DNA from: Nissolia schottii
Taxonomy: Eukaryota; Streptophyta; Magnoliopsida; Fabales; Fabaceae
NCBI GenBank assembly: GCA_003254905.1
Contig: QANU01086934.1
Coordinates: forward strand, 154,032 to 218,031
Direction: 5' to 3'
DNA: 64,000 nucleotides
Shown here: positions 22,066 to 34,015 of the stretch, piece after piece
Layout of the letters: each line of letters opens with the position of its first letter
Position numbering within the stretch: the stretch's first letter is position 1
The notes under the pieces: model-generated
What the model was told of the DNA's origin: nothing
Database searches by the model: none
The model's input: only the letters and a program-made list of their open reading frames with translations
Program-made: the position numbers and the translations under genes

Positions 22066-24898
22066 ATAAAGATGTCAAAACATATATTAGGTAGGGTAGT
22101 GCCTTTTATGTTTGCAGGGGAAAAACCATAGTTAATCGGGTGATTGTTTCAAGGAATATTTACTTAATTTTGGGAATGGGTCTTGAGAATATTTTATTTT
22201 CATGTTTATTTTAAGGTATAAAAATTTATTTTTAGGAAAATTATATTATCAAATTTCTATGCATATCTATTCTCATCTCAGAAGTTAGGAATGTTCTATT
22301 ATCACGTAATGAGAATGAGAATATTGTACAAAAATAATAATTAATTCTCAACTTTATTTTTAAAAATAAAATAATAATAATATAATTAAATTTGTTAAGA
22401 GTATTTTGATAATTATCATACATATTTCTAAGAATATATATTATCAACCAAACATGTTTATAATTTAGCTTCTTTATTATTTATTTGTTTATTCTCTCTC
22501 CTAAATATTATAAAATAATTGTTAATAAAAATTAAAGTAATATTATTATATGTTATAAAAATTTATTTAATAATAATTTCATAAAATATTGTTTACAAAT
22601 TCTCAAAACAACTAAGGAACAAATGGTAAAAAAAATCCTTATTGTAATAAATAATAAATGTGGAAAACAATTTATAATTTTTCTCACATGATACTAATAT
22701 TACGTGAACTTCGTTTATATAAAATCATTTATATAATATTTAGGAAATAGGAAAAATATAAAATCATTATTAAGGTTATTAAAAACCATGTAAATAAGAT
22801 ATTTATTACGTGAGAGAAGTAGTGGTTAGAATATTAAATAAGTAAGAGAAAAAGTTAAAGAATAATAAATGTTGGTAATAAAAAGTTGCAAAATTACCCA
22901 CATTTATATGTTAACTTAAGAATGAGGTGTGTTAGATTTTGTGGTCTAAATGAAAATGTGGATGATGTAGTTAATCTTCACATAAAGTTGTGAAGGTCAA
23001 GAGATCGTTTTTACTATGCATTAACCACTTTTGAGATTGTAAGACATTAAATTAAATGTATAATATATTTTACTTTATTTAATAAGTAGAATTATGTTTA
23101 GGATCTAAGACATTAATCATTACTGTTTTCTTCACTCAAATCACAACTATATATTTATAATTATTGAACTACTTACACAATCATCACAATAATTCTTCTC
23201 CCAACAAAACAAACTAACCTCCGCCAAGAAGTATGTTGTCTTGGAGTATGGTGTCGCGTTGTCTTGGAGCAAGGTGTTCAGTTTTAGGTTGATGGGGGCA
23301 TCGGAGAGGTGTTGTTCGTCATCCATGTGGCAGGAAAGAATTGTCTCTCTATTCTTTAGACGTCGAAAGAAAAAGATTTACCTGCCTTCAAAGTGGGGAT
23401 GAGGGTCCAAAGGTTATCATGTAGAGAGCTTAGTTTTGTTGAATAAGAATGGCCTGCTGACATCTTCTTTACAATTATGCAACATATATAGTGATGATGG
23501 ATTCTAAAATTTTGAATTTTTCTTTGAGCAATTGGAACACTTTGTGAATCTTTGATGAATAATTAGGAATTTCAATTGCATTATTGATAAATTTATTTTT
23601 GAGAAAATCTCATAAACTGCGAGTTAATAATTTTGAAGCTTAATTATTTGAGTAATGTGTAAGACTCATAATTATTCTCTCAAACTTTCTCTTAACTATT
23701 AAATGAGTAGGAAAATGAATACACTCGATGTTTTAAAATTTTAAAAAATAAATACTTTTTTCCTCATTTAACAGAATTCTTAAATTTAAGAGGATGAATT
23801 ATGAGGCTCAAGTATTATTCTTAAATTGCATATATATTCTTTTCATTAAAAAAAAAGAAAGAATTTCATCTGGATTCTAGTTATTCTACCATATTAACAT
23901 CAAGGGAGTGGCTATTGCCGCTCTTATTTTACTATTGCAACTCTCATTTAATTGATGGTTATTTCATTTATCAAAAGTGTCATTCTTTTAGTTCGTTATT
24001 AAACATTTAAAACATATTACTTGAGTATTAATCAAATTCATTATTCTTGATATTATTTAAAACATCTTTTAAATTTCATCATTTGCGTTCTTTAATCTTT
24101 TATTTTGTGAAAATATTTTTTTGATAACTTCATATTTTTTTTTAGGAAGTGTAACTTTATATCAATAGTAATAATAATAATAATATAGTAATTGCTAATT
24201 AATTTTATTTTTAATATTGTTAATTTTGATTATATTTTCATTTTTTATGTGGCCCCTAAATATTATAATTTTTTATAGTTCATTATTTATATAATTATTT
24301 ATATTTAAATATTAAATTAATTTTTATATTTTATAAGAGTACAATTTTTATGTACTATCAATGTAAAAAAAATTAATTTTGTACTATTATTCAATTATAT
24401 GTTGCTACATGAACAAAAACAATTATTATTTGTGGTAGTAAGTGTAATAATTCATCATTTTTACTTATATAATAACACGTGATTGAATGATAGCATAAAC
24501 AGTTTTTACTCAAAAAATGTATAAAAGTTAAACTATTTTTTTATAACTAGCTGGTCAACACGCACACGAGTACCTGTTAAGCCGCTTTTTAAATTTTTGG
24601 GTACACACTTTAATAAATCTCTATGTTTTGAGATTTTTATATAATTAATTCTTCATTTATAATTCTTCATGAATTTTATATGGATTTTGAATTATTGTTA
24701 TTATTGTAATACTTTATAAGAAGTTTTACACTATCATTTAATCATATATTGACAAATTAGTAAATATGGTTGACTATCATAATCGGTCGTTGGAATGTCA
24801 TCCAAATGAAATGAATTAATTGGTGAACCATGTAAAATCTTTTATATCGTGACAGTGCATCAAAATTAAACTCTATTTTACGTTTAATACATTTTGAT

Positions 24899-25190
24899 TA
24901 TAGAAAATGTCACTTAGGTTGCGTTTAGTTGCTAAGACATGACAGAAATACAAAGACAAAAAGACATAAAATTTTGTTTGATTGGTGTGATAGGTACAAA
25001 AACGTGTCTCAGAACAGAAAATTAGTTTATTTTCTATACATTCGTTTTGCATGGAAACACAACTTTTTTATATTAAAATAATGTATTTTTTTTCTATTAA
25101 ATTAATGCAATGGTATTTTAAATCATTTGGTGTCTTTTATATCTTGTCTCTATTAATCCAAACAAAATATAGATATAAATAAGTATGTTT
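24899..25190. mobile_element. Degenerate GCGTTTAGT-type MITE
   Basis: The left end GGTTGCGTTTAGTTGCTAAGACA is followed by GACAAAAAGACA words. The right end contains TTGTCTCTATTAATCCAAAC. The end type and interior resemble the elements at 972-1143 and 46097-46279. Borders are approximate. Confidence 0.35.
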
Positions 25191-25229
25191 TGTATATTGT
25201 CATCAAACATAATACAAGGTTGACTTTTC

Positions 25230-25724
25230 ATGTTATATTTTATAATTATGTCCATGGAGTGGTGCTACGTGCACACCAAAAATTCCACCAACGTACAACC
25301 ACCAAAGTATTTTATACATCTTGGGCCCACTAATTTATTTCCCCCACTAACCCCACATATTCTAAACAAACCCCAAAATTCTCGAATCCTCTCTCAAAAT
25401 CTCGAATCATTTCCTAAATTACTAACCCCCACATTCACTCTTCCTCTTCCCAAACCTTTCCAAACCCGAAACCAATGAAATTTCTTTCTTCCTCTACCAA
25501 CATTTCGCACGCTGCCCTCAACCCAGCCCAGCCGCCACCGTTCAACGTCGCGACTCCATCCTCCAAGACCACTGTGGACCACCATCACACTGCCCTCAAT
25601 TTGCCCTCGACAACGGCTCTCCAACCTTAGGCACGAACCTCGCGCCACTCTCTGCGCTCCCTCACATTGCCCTCTACGGTAGAACACTCTTTAACAACAG
25701 TCACGAACAACGGTTTTAGTGTAA
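25230..25724. other. GC-richer flank of the GAACAAAC array
   Basis: A C-rich, purine-poor block (GCCCTCAA recurring three times) precedes the minisatellite. Open frames occur on both strands, but none resembles a known protein. A matching G-rich block follows the array at 28230-28430, so the two may be the ends of one mobile element. Confidence 0.4.
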
Positions 25725-28200
25725 AGTGTGGATGAGTTTGCTCATAAATAATGTTTTAGTTTGTTCAAGACCCTCATTTCTGTTTGTTCAAGATGGATGT
25801 ACATGTTTGTTCAAATTGAGTTGAAGAGTTTGTTCATACAGGGTATTAAAGATTGTTCAATCACAGAAAAATGTGTTTGTTCATATTGAGTTATAGTGTT
25901 TAATAAAAATGAACAAACTTGTTCATAGAAATTGAACAAACTCATATAATTATAGTGAACAAACATATTTAACTGTGGTGAACAAACCTACATAATAAGA
26001 ATGAATACAGACCTACTTAATTGGAATGAACAAATCCCAATACAAATAATTAGGGGTGTTCATGGGCCGGGCCGGGCCGGGTTGGCCTAGACCCGAACCC
26101 GGCCCTATATTTAGACCAGGTCCATTTTGAGGACCCGAACCCGACCCTAGACCCGATAGGCCCGACCATCTTCGGGGCCGAGTAAAAAATTGGGTTTAAA
26201 CCGGGCCAAACCGAGCCAAAATAAATTTAAAAAATTAAAAATCAGAAACAGCAGAAACAAAAACAGCAAAAAAGCATAAACAGAAACAACAAAAATAGAA
26301 ACAGAAACAGCAGAGCCTTCTTTTGACACCAAGCCTTCTTTAACTGTTAACAAATCTCACAATCTCACAATCTCATACTTTGTGTGAACACGAAATTAAT
26401 AACTGTCACTAACAGTAAACACTTTGTGTTGACCAAAAAAAAATCGTAGCTACTCATAAACATTTAACTGAAAGCTCAAACTTCATTTTTGACCCAATGT
26501 CATATAATTTGAGGAATTCTTAAATACTCTCATACCAAAGGCAATTTTTAACCAAATTCAATGGTAATATCAACATTTATTGTAGCTATAGAACGAGAAG
26601 ATGTCGGCTTACCGAGGGACGACGAGTGCAGCAACGATGAGGGCCAGGCGCGGCGAGGGGAGAGCAGTGAGCACCGAGAGAGAATTGAGCAGAGAGCAGG
26701 AGAGGCGAGGGCGAGGGGAGGGGCGGCGCGGCGCAGCGCTGCGAGGACGAGGCGAGCACAGGAAGGTGGTTGTCTGGTAGAGAATGAGCACATGAGGGTG
26801 GTTGAGATGTTAGGTTTTCTAATTTCTAGGTCTTCAAATAATAGGGTGAGGGTCTGATAGAGATTGGAGAGAGAGGAGGGTGATTGGGTTGGGCCATGGT
26901 TGTGGCCGAAAATGCATTGTTGTGTGTATATTGCTATTGGGCTGTAGAAAAAATTTATTGGACTGAAGAAGGTTTACAAAAACAATATTAGACATAGACA
27001 GCAAAGCAATAGTATAAAAATGAATTGAGATAAATTAGATAATTATAAAGGAAAATAAAAATAAAAAATATATAATAATATACTCTAGGCCGCCGAGTCG
27101 GGCCAGGTGGCCCGAGGCTAGACCCGAACCCGGCCCTATATTGAGGCCGAGTTTTTTTTTAAAGCTTTTTTTTAAAATCGGGCCCGATTCGGCCCGAATG
27201 CTTTGGGCCGGTCCGGGCCGCCGGGCCGGACCGGGTTTTGAACACCCCTACAAATAATGAACAAACTTATTCATATAAAACTAACAAACCTAACAACTGT
27301 ATTGAGCAAACCTACCTAACTGGAACGAACAAACCGCAATACATGAACTGAACAAACACTTATTACTAAACTGAACAAACTCATTTAACTATGATGAACA
27401 TACCTACTTAACTATAATGAACAAACTCAAGTACAAACAATGAACAAACATGTCCATATAAAACGAACAAATCCATTTAACTATAGTGAACAAACTTACT
27501 TAACTGTAATGAACAAACTCCAATACAAATAATGAACAAACTTGTTTAACTATAGTGAACAAACCTACTTAACTATAATAAACAAACCCTAATAGAAATA
27601 ATGAACAAACATGTTCATATAAAATGACCAAACTCGTTTAACTGTAGCTAACAAACCTACTTAACTGGAATAAACAAACCCAGATACAAATAATGAACAA
27701 ACCTGTCCATATCAAATGAACAAACATAATTAATTGTATTGAACAAATCTACTTAACTGGAATGAACAAACCCTAATTCACTAACTGAACAAATACTTAT
27801 TACCAAAACGAACAAAACCATATAGCTAAGGTGAACAAACCTACTTATTAAAAATGAACATACCCAATGACACGAATTGAATAAACTTTTCTACTGAAAA
27901 TGAACAAACCAATAAATGATAAGTGAACAACTCAATACATATAACGAACAAACACTGCTAACTTAACTGAACAAACACTTATTACTAAAACGAAAAAAAA
28001 ACGTATAAATACACAATGAACAAAACTACACAAATAAATTGACCAAAATCCAATTTCTAAACATAACAATCCATTCGTCTCGTTCGATATTTATCTTTTA
28101 TTGGAGTGTTTGTTTATGCATTATATTATAGTTTGTTCATTGTCAGACAACCAATTTGTTCATTGTTCAATGTATCAACGCTTGAACAAACTCAATATGT
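25725..28200. repeat. GAACAAAC minisatellite with higher-order structure, split by a hAT element
   Basis: GAACAAAC (or its complement GTTTGTTC) recurs roughly every 23 bp. In the central part four monomers form a unit of about 92 bp: ...GT(C/T)CATATAAAA, then ...TTTAACTATAGT, then CCTACTTAACTGGAAT, then CC.AATACAAATAAT. The TGTYCATAT monomer occurs near 27451, 27612 and 27704; the steps are seven and four times 23 bp. Orientation is GTTTGTTC at 25740-25900, GAACAAAC from about 25910 to 28040 and GTTTGTTC again at about 28110-28170. A 1200-bp hAT element interrupts it at 26051-27250. Confidence 0.85.
26051..27250. mobile_element. 1200-bp non-autonomous hAT element with exact 8-bp TSD
   Basis: The termini are inverted: TAGGGGTGTTCA at the left and TGAACACCCCTA at the right. 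They are followed inward by GGGCCGGGCCGGG and CCGGGCCGGACCGGG type sequence. The 8 bases CAAATAAT lie immediately outside both ends (26043-26050 and 27251-27258), which is diagnostic for hAT insertion. Subterminal segments share CTAGACCCGAACCCGGCCCTATAT in direct orientation. A GC-rich core at 26600-26780 gives open frames in several phases, none transposase-like, so mobilisation would need a partner element. Confidence 0.92.
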
Positions 28201-28679
28201 GGGTTTGTTTAGAAACAACAGAGGATGTGTTGGGTTTGCCATTCAATGTGAGGAAGAGACGGCGTGCGGGAAAGACGACGAGAGTGTACGTGATGGAGAG
28301 CGTGAACGCCGTTTGGGGGTGGTGGTTGAAGGATGTGATGGAGGAGGAGAGCGGATTTGAGTGGTGTCGTCAATGGCAGTATAACGACGTAAATGCAGCA
28401 GCGTATGTAAAATAACCGAGGAAGTGGGGCGGCTTAAAAATAAAGAGAGAAAAAAGAGAAAGATCATAAGAAATTTGAGAAAGAAAGAATAAATTAAAAT
28501 ATAATTAATAAAAGCAAAATATAAATTCTTATATATATAAAAAGTTTGTTGGGGGCATGTTCACACCAAATTAATGTACAAAGAGACTTTTTCATGTCTC
28601 CATGTCTCCGTAGTTTTCTTATCGATCAAACTAACCCTTGTCACTTTGTGTTTCGAGTTCCTAAGCCAAACCTACCTCA

Positions 28680-30237
28680 ATGGCCTCCTCCGAACACATC
28701 CCCAAAGAAATAGTGGCTGAGATCCTCCGCCGGCTGCCACCCAAGTCCCTAATCCGATGCACCGCCGTATCCAAGTCATGGCGGGAGCTCATCAGGCATC
28801 CTTCCTTCATCTCCGCCCACCTCCGCCACTCCCCCCGCCTCTTCCTCGTCCAGCTCTCCGACGAGCGCCTCTACCACAACCCCTCCGTCACCCCCATCCG
28901 CTTCCACATCCACTGCGACCGCCCCCTCCCCTCCGGCTCCTCCTCCGACCCCGACTCCACATCCGCTCTCCTCGTCCCGCCGACCGCCTCCGACCGCGAT
29001 TTCTCCGTCGTCGGCGTCTGCGACGGCCTCGTCTGCTTCACCGCCGACGATAACTGCCGATCGCTCATCGTCTGCAACCCTTCTATCCGGCGATACGTCA
29101 GCCTCCCGAGGCCACAGCACTATCGTTCCCTCTACTCTGCCACGGTTGGGTTCGGCTTCGATTCTATTAGTGAGGACTACAAGGTTGTGAGGATCTCTTG
29201 CATGCTGGATGATGAAAGGTATCAAATCAATTTTCTTTAATAAATGCTGTTTGAAGTTTGAAATCTAGTGTGATTCATACAAGAATTTTTATTCCATGTT
29301 GTAGTAGTAGTAGTAGTATTTAAAGATATTAGATATCAATATTATTAATACATTAATGTAATCATGTATATTTACGCTATTATATTAGTCATTAAAACTG
29401 TTTGATTTTATTTTTTCTACCAATAGATATGATTGGTTGATAAAATACTTGTACTTGGTTGTATCCAAATTAATTAACCTATAACTACAATCAAGGATTA
29501 GGCTAAAAAAACTAAAACTAAATTCTAGCTAAAATATGTTGTTATACTTGCTTTGAAGGCATGGCTTTAGTGCTCCTGATGTTGAGGTTTACTCTCTTGC
29601 AACTGGATCTTGGAGGAACTTGAGTGATGCTGCTCCGGTGTGTAGTTTATCTTATGTTGGTAGGGATGCTGCGCGTGGTTTCGTTGATGGAATTGTCCAT
29701 TGGGGTGCAAAACGCAAGGAGGGTGATGGGTGGTATCATTTTGTGTTGTCCTTTGATTTTGCTGATGAGGTATTTGGTGAGATATCGCTCCCGGAGAGAT
29801 TAGGTTATGGGTATGGAGATAATGTCGCCGTCATTCAGGGTGAGGAAGGGCTTACTGTGTACTGTATGACTGGTAGCTCGCCTTGTTGCTGTGACATTTG
29901 GGTGATGAAGGAGTATGGAGTTGTGGAGTCTTGGAATAAGGTGTCCTGTTTTAGCTTGAGGGGTTTTTTTTTGGAGGTTCCAGCATTGGGGATATTGTTA
30001 GAAAGCGTGACTAGCCCGCCAATGGCATTGTACATTAGGAAGGGCGGAGAGGTGTTGCTACTCGTGGATAAGGCAAGAAAGGCAAGCCTGTATTCGCTAG
30101 ACATTGCGAGGAAAAGATGTACTGACCTTGGTATTGAGGAGGGGTATACATGGTATTTGTATGCTGGTTATTATGCAGAGAGCTTGGTTTTGCTGAACAA
30201 AGCGAGTGATATGGTGTCTTATTCAAGAGGTAATTGA
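28680..30237 (+). CDS. F-box protein with F-box-associated (FBA) domain
   Basis: There are two exons, 28680-29218 and 29559-30237, joined GAAAG|GCATGG with GT/AG borders, giving 405 residues. The start is the ATG of MASSEHIPKEIVAEILRRLP. The F-box occupies about residues 5-47 (LPPKSLIRCTAVSKSWRELI, HPSFISAHL). An FBA-type region follows: VVGVCDGLVCF, VCNPSIRRYVSLPRP, VGFGFDSISEDYKVVRI, VEVYSLATGSWR, GFVDGIVHWGAK, DIWVMKEYGV and ESWNKV. The family provides the substrate-binding subunit of SCF (SKP1-CUL1-F-box) ubiquitin ligases; its target cannot be read from sequence. Exon 1 is strikingly GC-rich and C-biased at third positions, while exon 2 has ordinary composition. Two decayed relatives lie at 7753-8235 and 33915-34015. 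The gene appears intact. Confidence 0.9.
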
Positions 30238-30670
30238 TCCCATACTTATGCAACATTTATAGTAGGATACTGAATTTCTTAAATGTTTTTGGTAGAACTT
30301 ACTTCACCTGATTGTTTTATGAATCGAGGTTCTTGGTGCTTTGTACAGGGAATGTAAACTATGTGTTTATCCATGTTGCTTGAAATGTTGTTCATGATTT
30401 CCAAGTAGCAACTAGTTTCTGCTATTAGAATAGCTATGTTCTGCTTGCCTCAAATTTCTAAAAGAAATTTCTCTTATTGGAGTTTGTGTGGCGCCAAAAC
30501 TTCATCCTCTATTTGCATTATCACCTTAACTTCATTCATCTTCTTGTTGAGTTTTGGTTGTGGCCCTTACATTACATGTATAGAAGTATCTACTGAAATA
30601 GTGTTATCCTACTGCTAGTGTTGAACTGTTTGCTGTCTTGTTAAGTTCATAATTTCTTTTGAAAAAAAAG

Positions 30671-31128
30671 GGTTAAATATGTTTTAGCCTCTCATAAATT
30701 TTGATTTTTGTATTTTACATCTCATAAATTTTTTTGCTAAAAATCGTCCCTCATAGTTTTTTTTTGGGTAAGGTTTTAATCCATGTTGTCATGTTAAACC
30801 GTTAACTGCTGATGTGACAATGAACTTAGCCACGTGGTGAAGGTGAGAGAGAGGGGGAGGAGAGAAGCACGTGAGGGTGCGTGGGTGAGATCGCTTCAAT
30901 AGCAGCGGCAGGGGCGATGCTGAGAGCAGCACGAGAGTAAGCAGAGGAAGCAATGGTTGGGTTAATTGTGTCACGTGCGTGACACGCGACCTTACACTTG
31001 GTCAAGATAACTGTCATATCAGCAATTAACGACTTAATATGACGTCAGGGACTAAAACCTTAAAAAAAATTATGAGGGGATAAAATACAAAATTCAAAAT
31101 TTATGAGGGACTAAAAACATATTTAACC
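30671..31128. mobile_element. 458-bp long-TIR MITE (GGTTAAATATG termini), copy 1
   Basis: The left end GGTTAAATATGTTTTAGCC and the right end GACTAAAAACATATTTAACC are inverted. The similarity continues inward for more than 100 bp (CTCATAAATTTT..., TTTTAATCC/GGACTAAAA, GTTAACTGCTGATGTGAC/TGTCATATCAGCAATTAAC). The centre is GC-richer, with GGTGAAGGTGAGAGAG. No transposase. A second copy lies at 50974-51933. Confidence 0.75.
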
Positions 31129-33515
31129 AAAAGGAAATATTAAGGATGGAGAGTATTCGTGAAGATTGAATTCTTTACTCTCTTTAAATATTCTAGGCTC
31201 TGATCAACTGAGCTATCAAGCATCAACATTTTCTGCGACAATAATTCATCCGTCAACAAGTGAGCTTGTTGCTTAGATAGTTCATCCTTGCATCTACATT
31301 ACTACAACATACCATTTTTTGAAAAAATATAAACAAATAATTCATCAAACCAAACATCTTATTCTCAAATCCATTTAGTTTCCAAAGTAAACATAAAGGC
31401 AGAGAGGCAACAAGCACATCCCCAATAAGAAAACACATCATACATGAATAATACAAAATAAGACGTTCAAACCAAAGAACTGAGAATCCAAATCAACCAG
31501 TCAAGTCTCATATCCATCAGACGTGAAACATCAAACCAAAGCATTATTAAACAACCACTCGTAAACCATTAATCTCATGGGGTTTCACATCACAATTCTT
31601 CTTCAAGGGATTCCACAAAATAATACATAATATTTCATTCTGATGTTGATAGTGTCTATATATTTGCCTACAGAAACTGGCATAGACTATTGAGTTCAAG
31701 GGATTATATTCATTCTTGCGTCTAATTATTTAAACTCGCAATATTTTTTTCCTTATGATTGTTCTTACATCTCAGTTTCCCTAGATGTATCTTAATCTTT
31801 TGTTTTCATTGTATGTTAGTCTTAGTTATCCACACTCATTTATTAACTATCATTTGGAAATACATCTTCTCAGGTAAATGTTCATCGTTGATCAAATTCT
31901 CTTGTATGCTTATGTTCTTTTCGTAATGCTCTACTCTATTTGGAATTTTAGGAACTCGACTATATTTGAAGGTGTGGAAGTGAACGTGGAGTCGATCAGA
32001 GCTCAAATAAAGCACAAAATAGAAGTTTGACTGAAAGCTTTGTGCAAAATGAAAGAGATTCGTAATGCTTGACAACAGGGGAAATGCAGAACAGTATGTG
32101 GATGGGTGCTATGCAATCTGATAAATGAGGCAATACGCTTGTGCCGGTGTTATATGCGGAGAGCAGAGAATGAGTATGTTGAGAAAAAAGGATCTGAATT
32201 TGACCAGGGAAAGATGCAAGGGGTAACTAAGATATGGCTACTTTATAAGAATTTTGAGATGAATAATAGATGCTATTTTTAGTGTTAATGTCCTGGAGGA
32301 GCAGCAAGATATGTTTGCTGAGATAGAATATAATTAAAGATTGCACTTTGAAGTGTTTATTCTGTTCTGTTTGGAGGTTGCAAGCATCTTCACTAGTGTT
32401 AGAGGAAGATTGTAAGAGCCCGGTGTATGTACTTTGGTGCTTCTCTTCTGGAGAGATTTTGAATCTGTTTTTATTGAATTATCGTAGAAAAAAAATAAGG
32501 AGTTCACGCTCCCCTCCTTGGTTTTGCTAGCCATTAATTTTCATGGTGATTGAGACACGCTATTTAGTTAAATGTGAGCAAGGTTACCTGGAACTCGGAT
32601 ATATGGATGAGGTGCTCACTGAAGGTTGTTAACATTGAAAGTCTTAATGTCGGCATGATGTACTTGCAAAAGCACTTTGATACTCAAACAAGGACTAGCT
32701 TGATGTAGTATGAGTGTGAATTGGAATGAATTGTGTGTACCCGAGAGGGTTAGGTTGATTGTATTTATAGGTGATGGATGATGATAAGCAATGATCTCAT
32801 ATCGCAGACCAAGATCACTTTATAGAGGATAACGTGAAGCTTTTTCACGTTTAGATTAATAAAGTGATAAGTGTTACTCATTTTTACTTTATTAATATAA
32901 TGGTAAAATTCTTATTTTATTTTCTAAAGTGAAATCTTTACTTTAAAATATTTAAATCCTTGGATTGTCATCATCAACTTACTTGATAAGTGAGTTGCCC
33001 TATTTAAAGTTGTTACATAACTTGGATCAAACTTTTCACTTGTGCGTGGGACGACTTGGTGTGTGCCTAGGATGTAGTCTCAAAGTTAGGTCTTATGGAT
33101 TTTGGCATGGGATAATTTATAACAAGTTACGATTTATTAGTTATTTGATATAAATATATATAATTTTATTCATTAAAACTTTTTTGACATAGGCGTGATT
33201 AGACTTCTTGATATTTTTATATTTAAAAGTTAAATTCGAATAATTAATGAAAATAATAAAATCTCATAAAATTATTTCTTATTTTTAAAGTTTTCTAACA
33301 TTCAATTCCATTTGTTTTTATACGTTTCAAAAACATTACCTTAAGGTTATATTTGGTATTCAAGGAATGTGAGTAAAAATTTGTTTACCTTATTATACTA
33401 TGACAGAAATTCTTCAGCCCTCCCAAATTTTACCAAAAATCTAAAATTCAATTGTTAAAATAGATTTTTAATTTTCAAAATATATTTCGAATTTTAAAAC
33501 AAATTTTGATAAAAA

Positions 33516-33517
<2 letters not shown>

Positions 33518-33551
<34 letters not shown>
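33518..33551. repeat. (AG)n microsatellite
   Basis: About 16 AG units. Confidence 0.9.
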
Positions 33552-33556
<5 letters not shown>

Positions 33557-33914
33557 TTGATAAAAGTTTTCAATTTTCAAAACATAGATTTGATTTATAC
33601 TTAAGAACTAGCTGATAAATAAATTTGATAAGCAAGTTAACTAGGTCAAACATACAAAATCGAAAATCCATTGCAAATCCATATCTATATATTTTATAGA
33701 CAAAGGTTTCTTCGTTTAATACTTTCCCACTTGTTATTTCTTAAGTTCTCTTACAATTATTTTTATTTTTAATTTTTATTAATTTCAATTTCTAGTCAAT
33801 TTGTAGTTAGCCTCCGTCAAAGATTAACTTTTAAGAGTCAATCCAATGAATTTAATTATTTCCATAATTTTTCAGGTAGAATTTTGTGTTGCTTGCCGTA
33901 ACCATGAGTACTAT

Positions 33915-34015
33915 GGGAGTGGCGTTACTGCTTTGACATTTGGGTGATGAAGGTCTATGGTGTTGCCAAGTCTTGAAACAAGGTGTTGTTGGGGATTGAG
34001 AGGAAAAGTCTTACT
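33915..34015 (+). pseudogene. F-box exon 2 fragment
   Basis: GACATTTGGGTGATGAAGG, then TATGGTGTTGCCAAGTCTTG and ACAAGGTG, aligns with the coding sequence at about 29893-29945 of the F-box gene. The reading is CFDIWVMKVYGV, but the tryptophan of ESWNK has become a TGA stop. Neither the F-box nor the rest of the FBA region is present nearby. Confidence 0.7.

Larger units (their letters stand above)
20356..25229. other. Intergenic, very AT-rich; no gene seen
   Basis: The interval contains duplication copy B at 21629-22065 and long AT-rich stretches with poly-T and ATAATA runs. A GC-richer patch at about 23215-23440 (GTTGTCTTGGAG repeated twice) has no recognised coding content. A degenerate MITE may occupy 24899-25190. 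Confidence 0.5.
30238..33914. other. Intergenic downstream of the F-box gene
   Basis: The 3' flank is followed by the long-TIR element at 30671-31128. From 31140 to 33500 the sequence is AT-rich, with a moderately complex stretch at 31900-32800 and no recognised coding region. An (AG)n microsatellite lies at 33518-33551. Confidence 0.5.

Noticed and set aside
26548-26857. Overlapping Arg/Ala-rich open frames on both strands
   Set aside because: They lie in the GC-rich core of the 1200-bp hAT element, are low-complexity and resemble no transposase.
28776-29225. A 149-codon minus-strand open frame, and a Pro/Arg-rich + strand frame at 28757-29053
   Set aside because: Both are shadows of the GC-rich first exon of the F-box gene; the + strand frame 28680-29218 carries the F-box motif and splices cleanly to exon 2.
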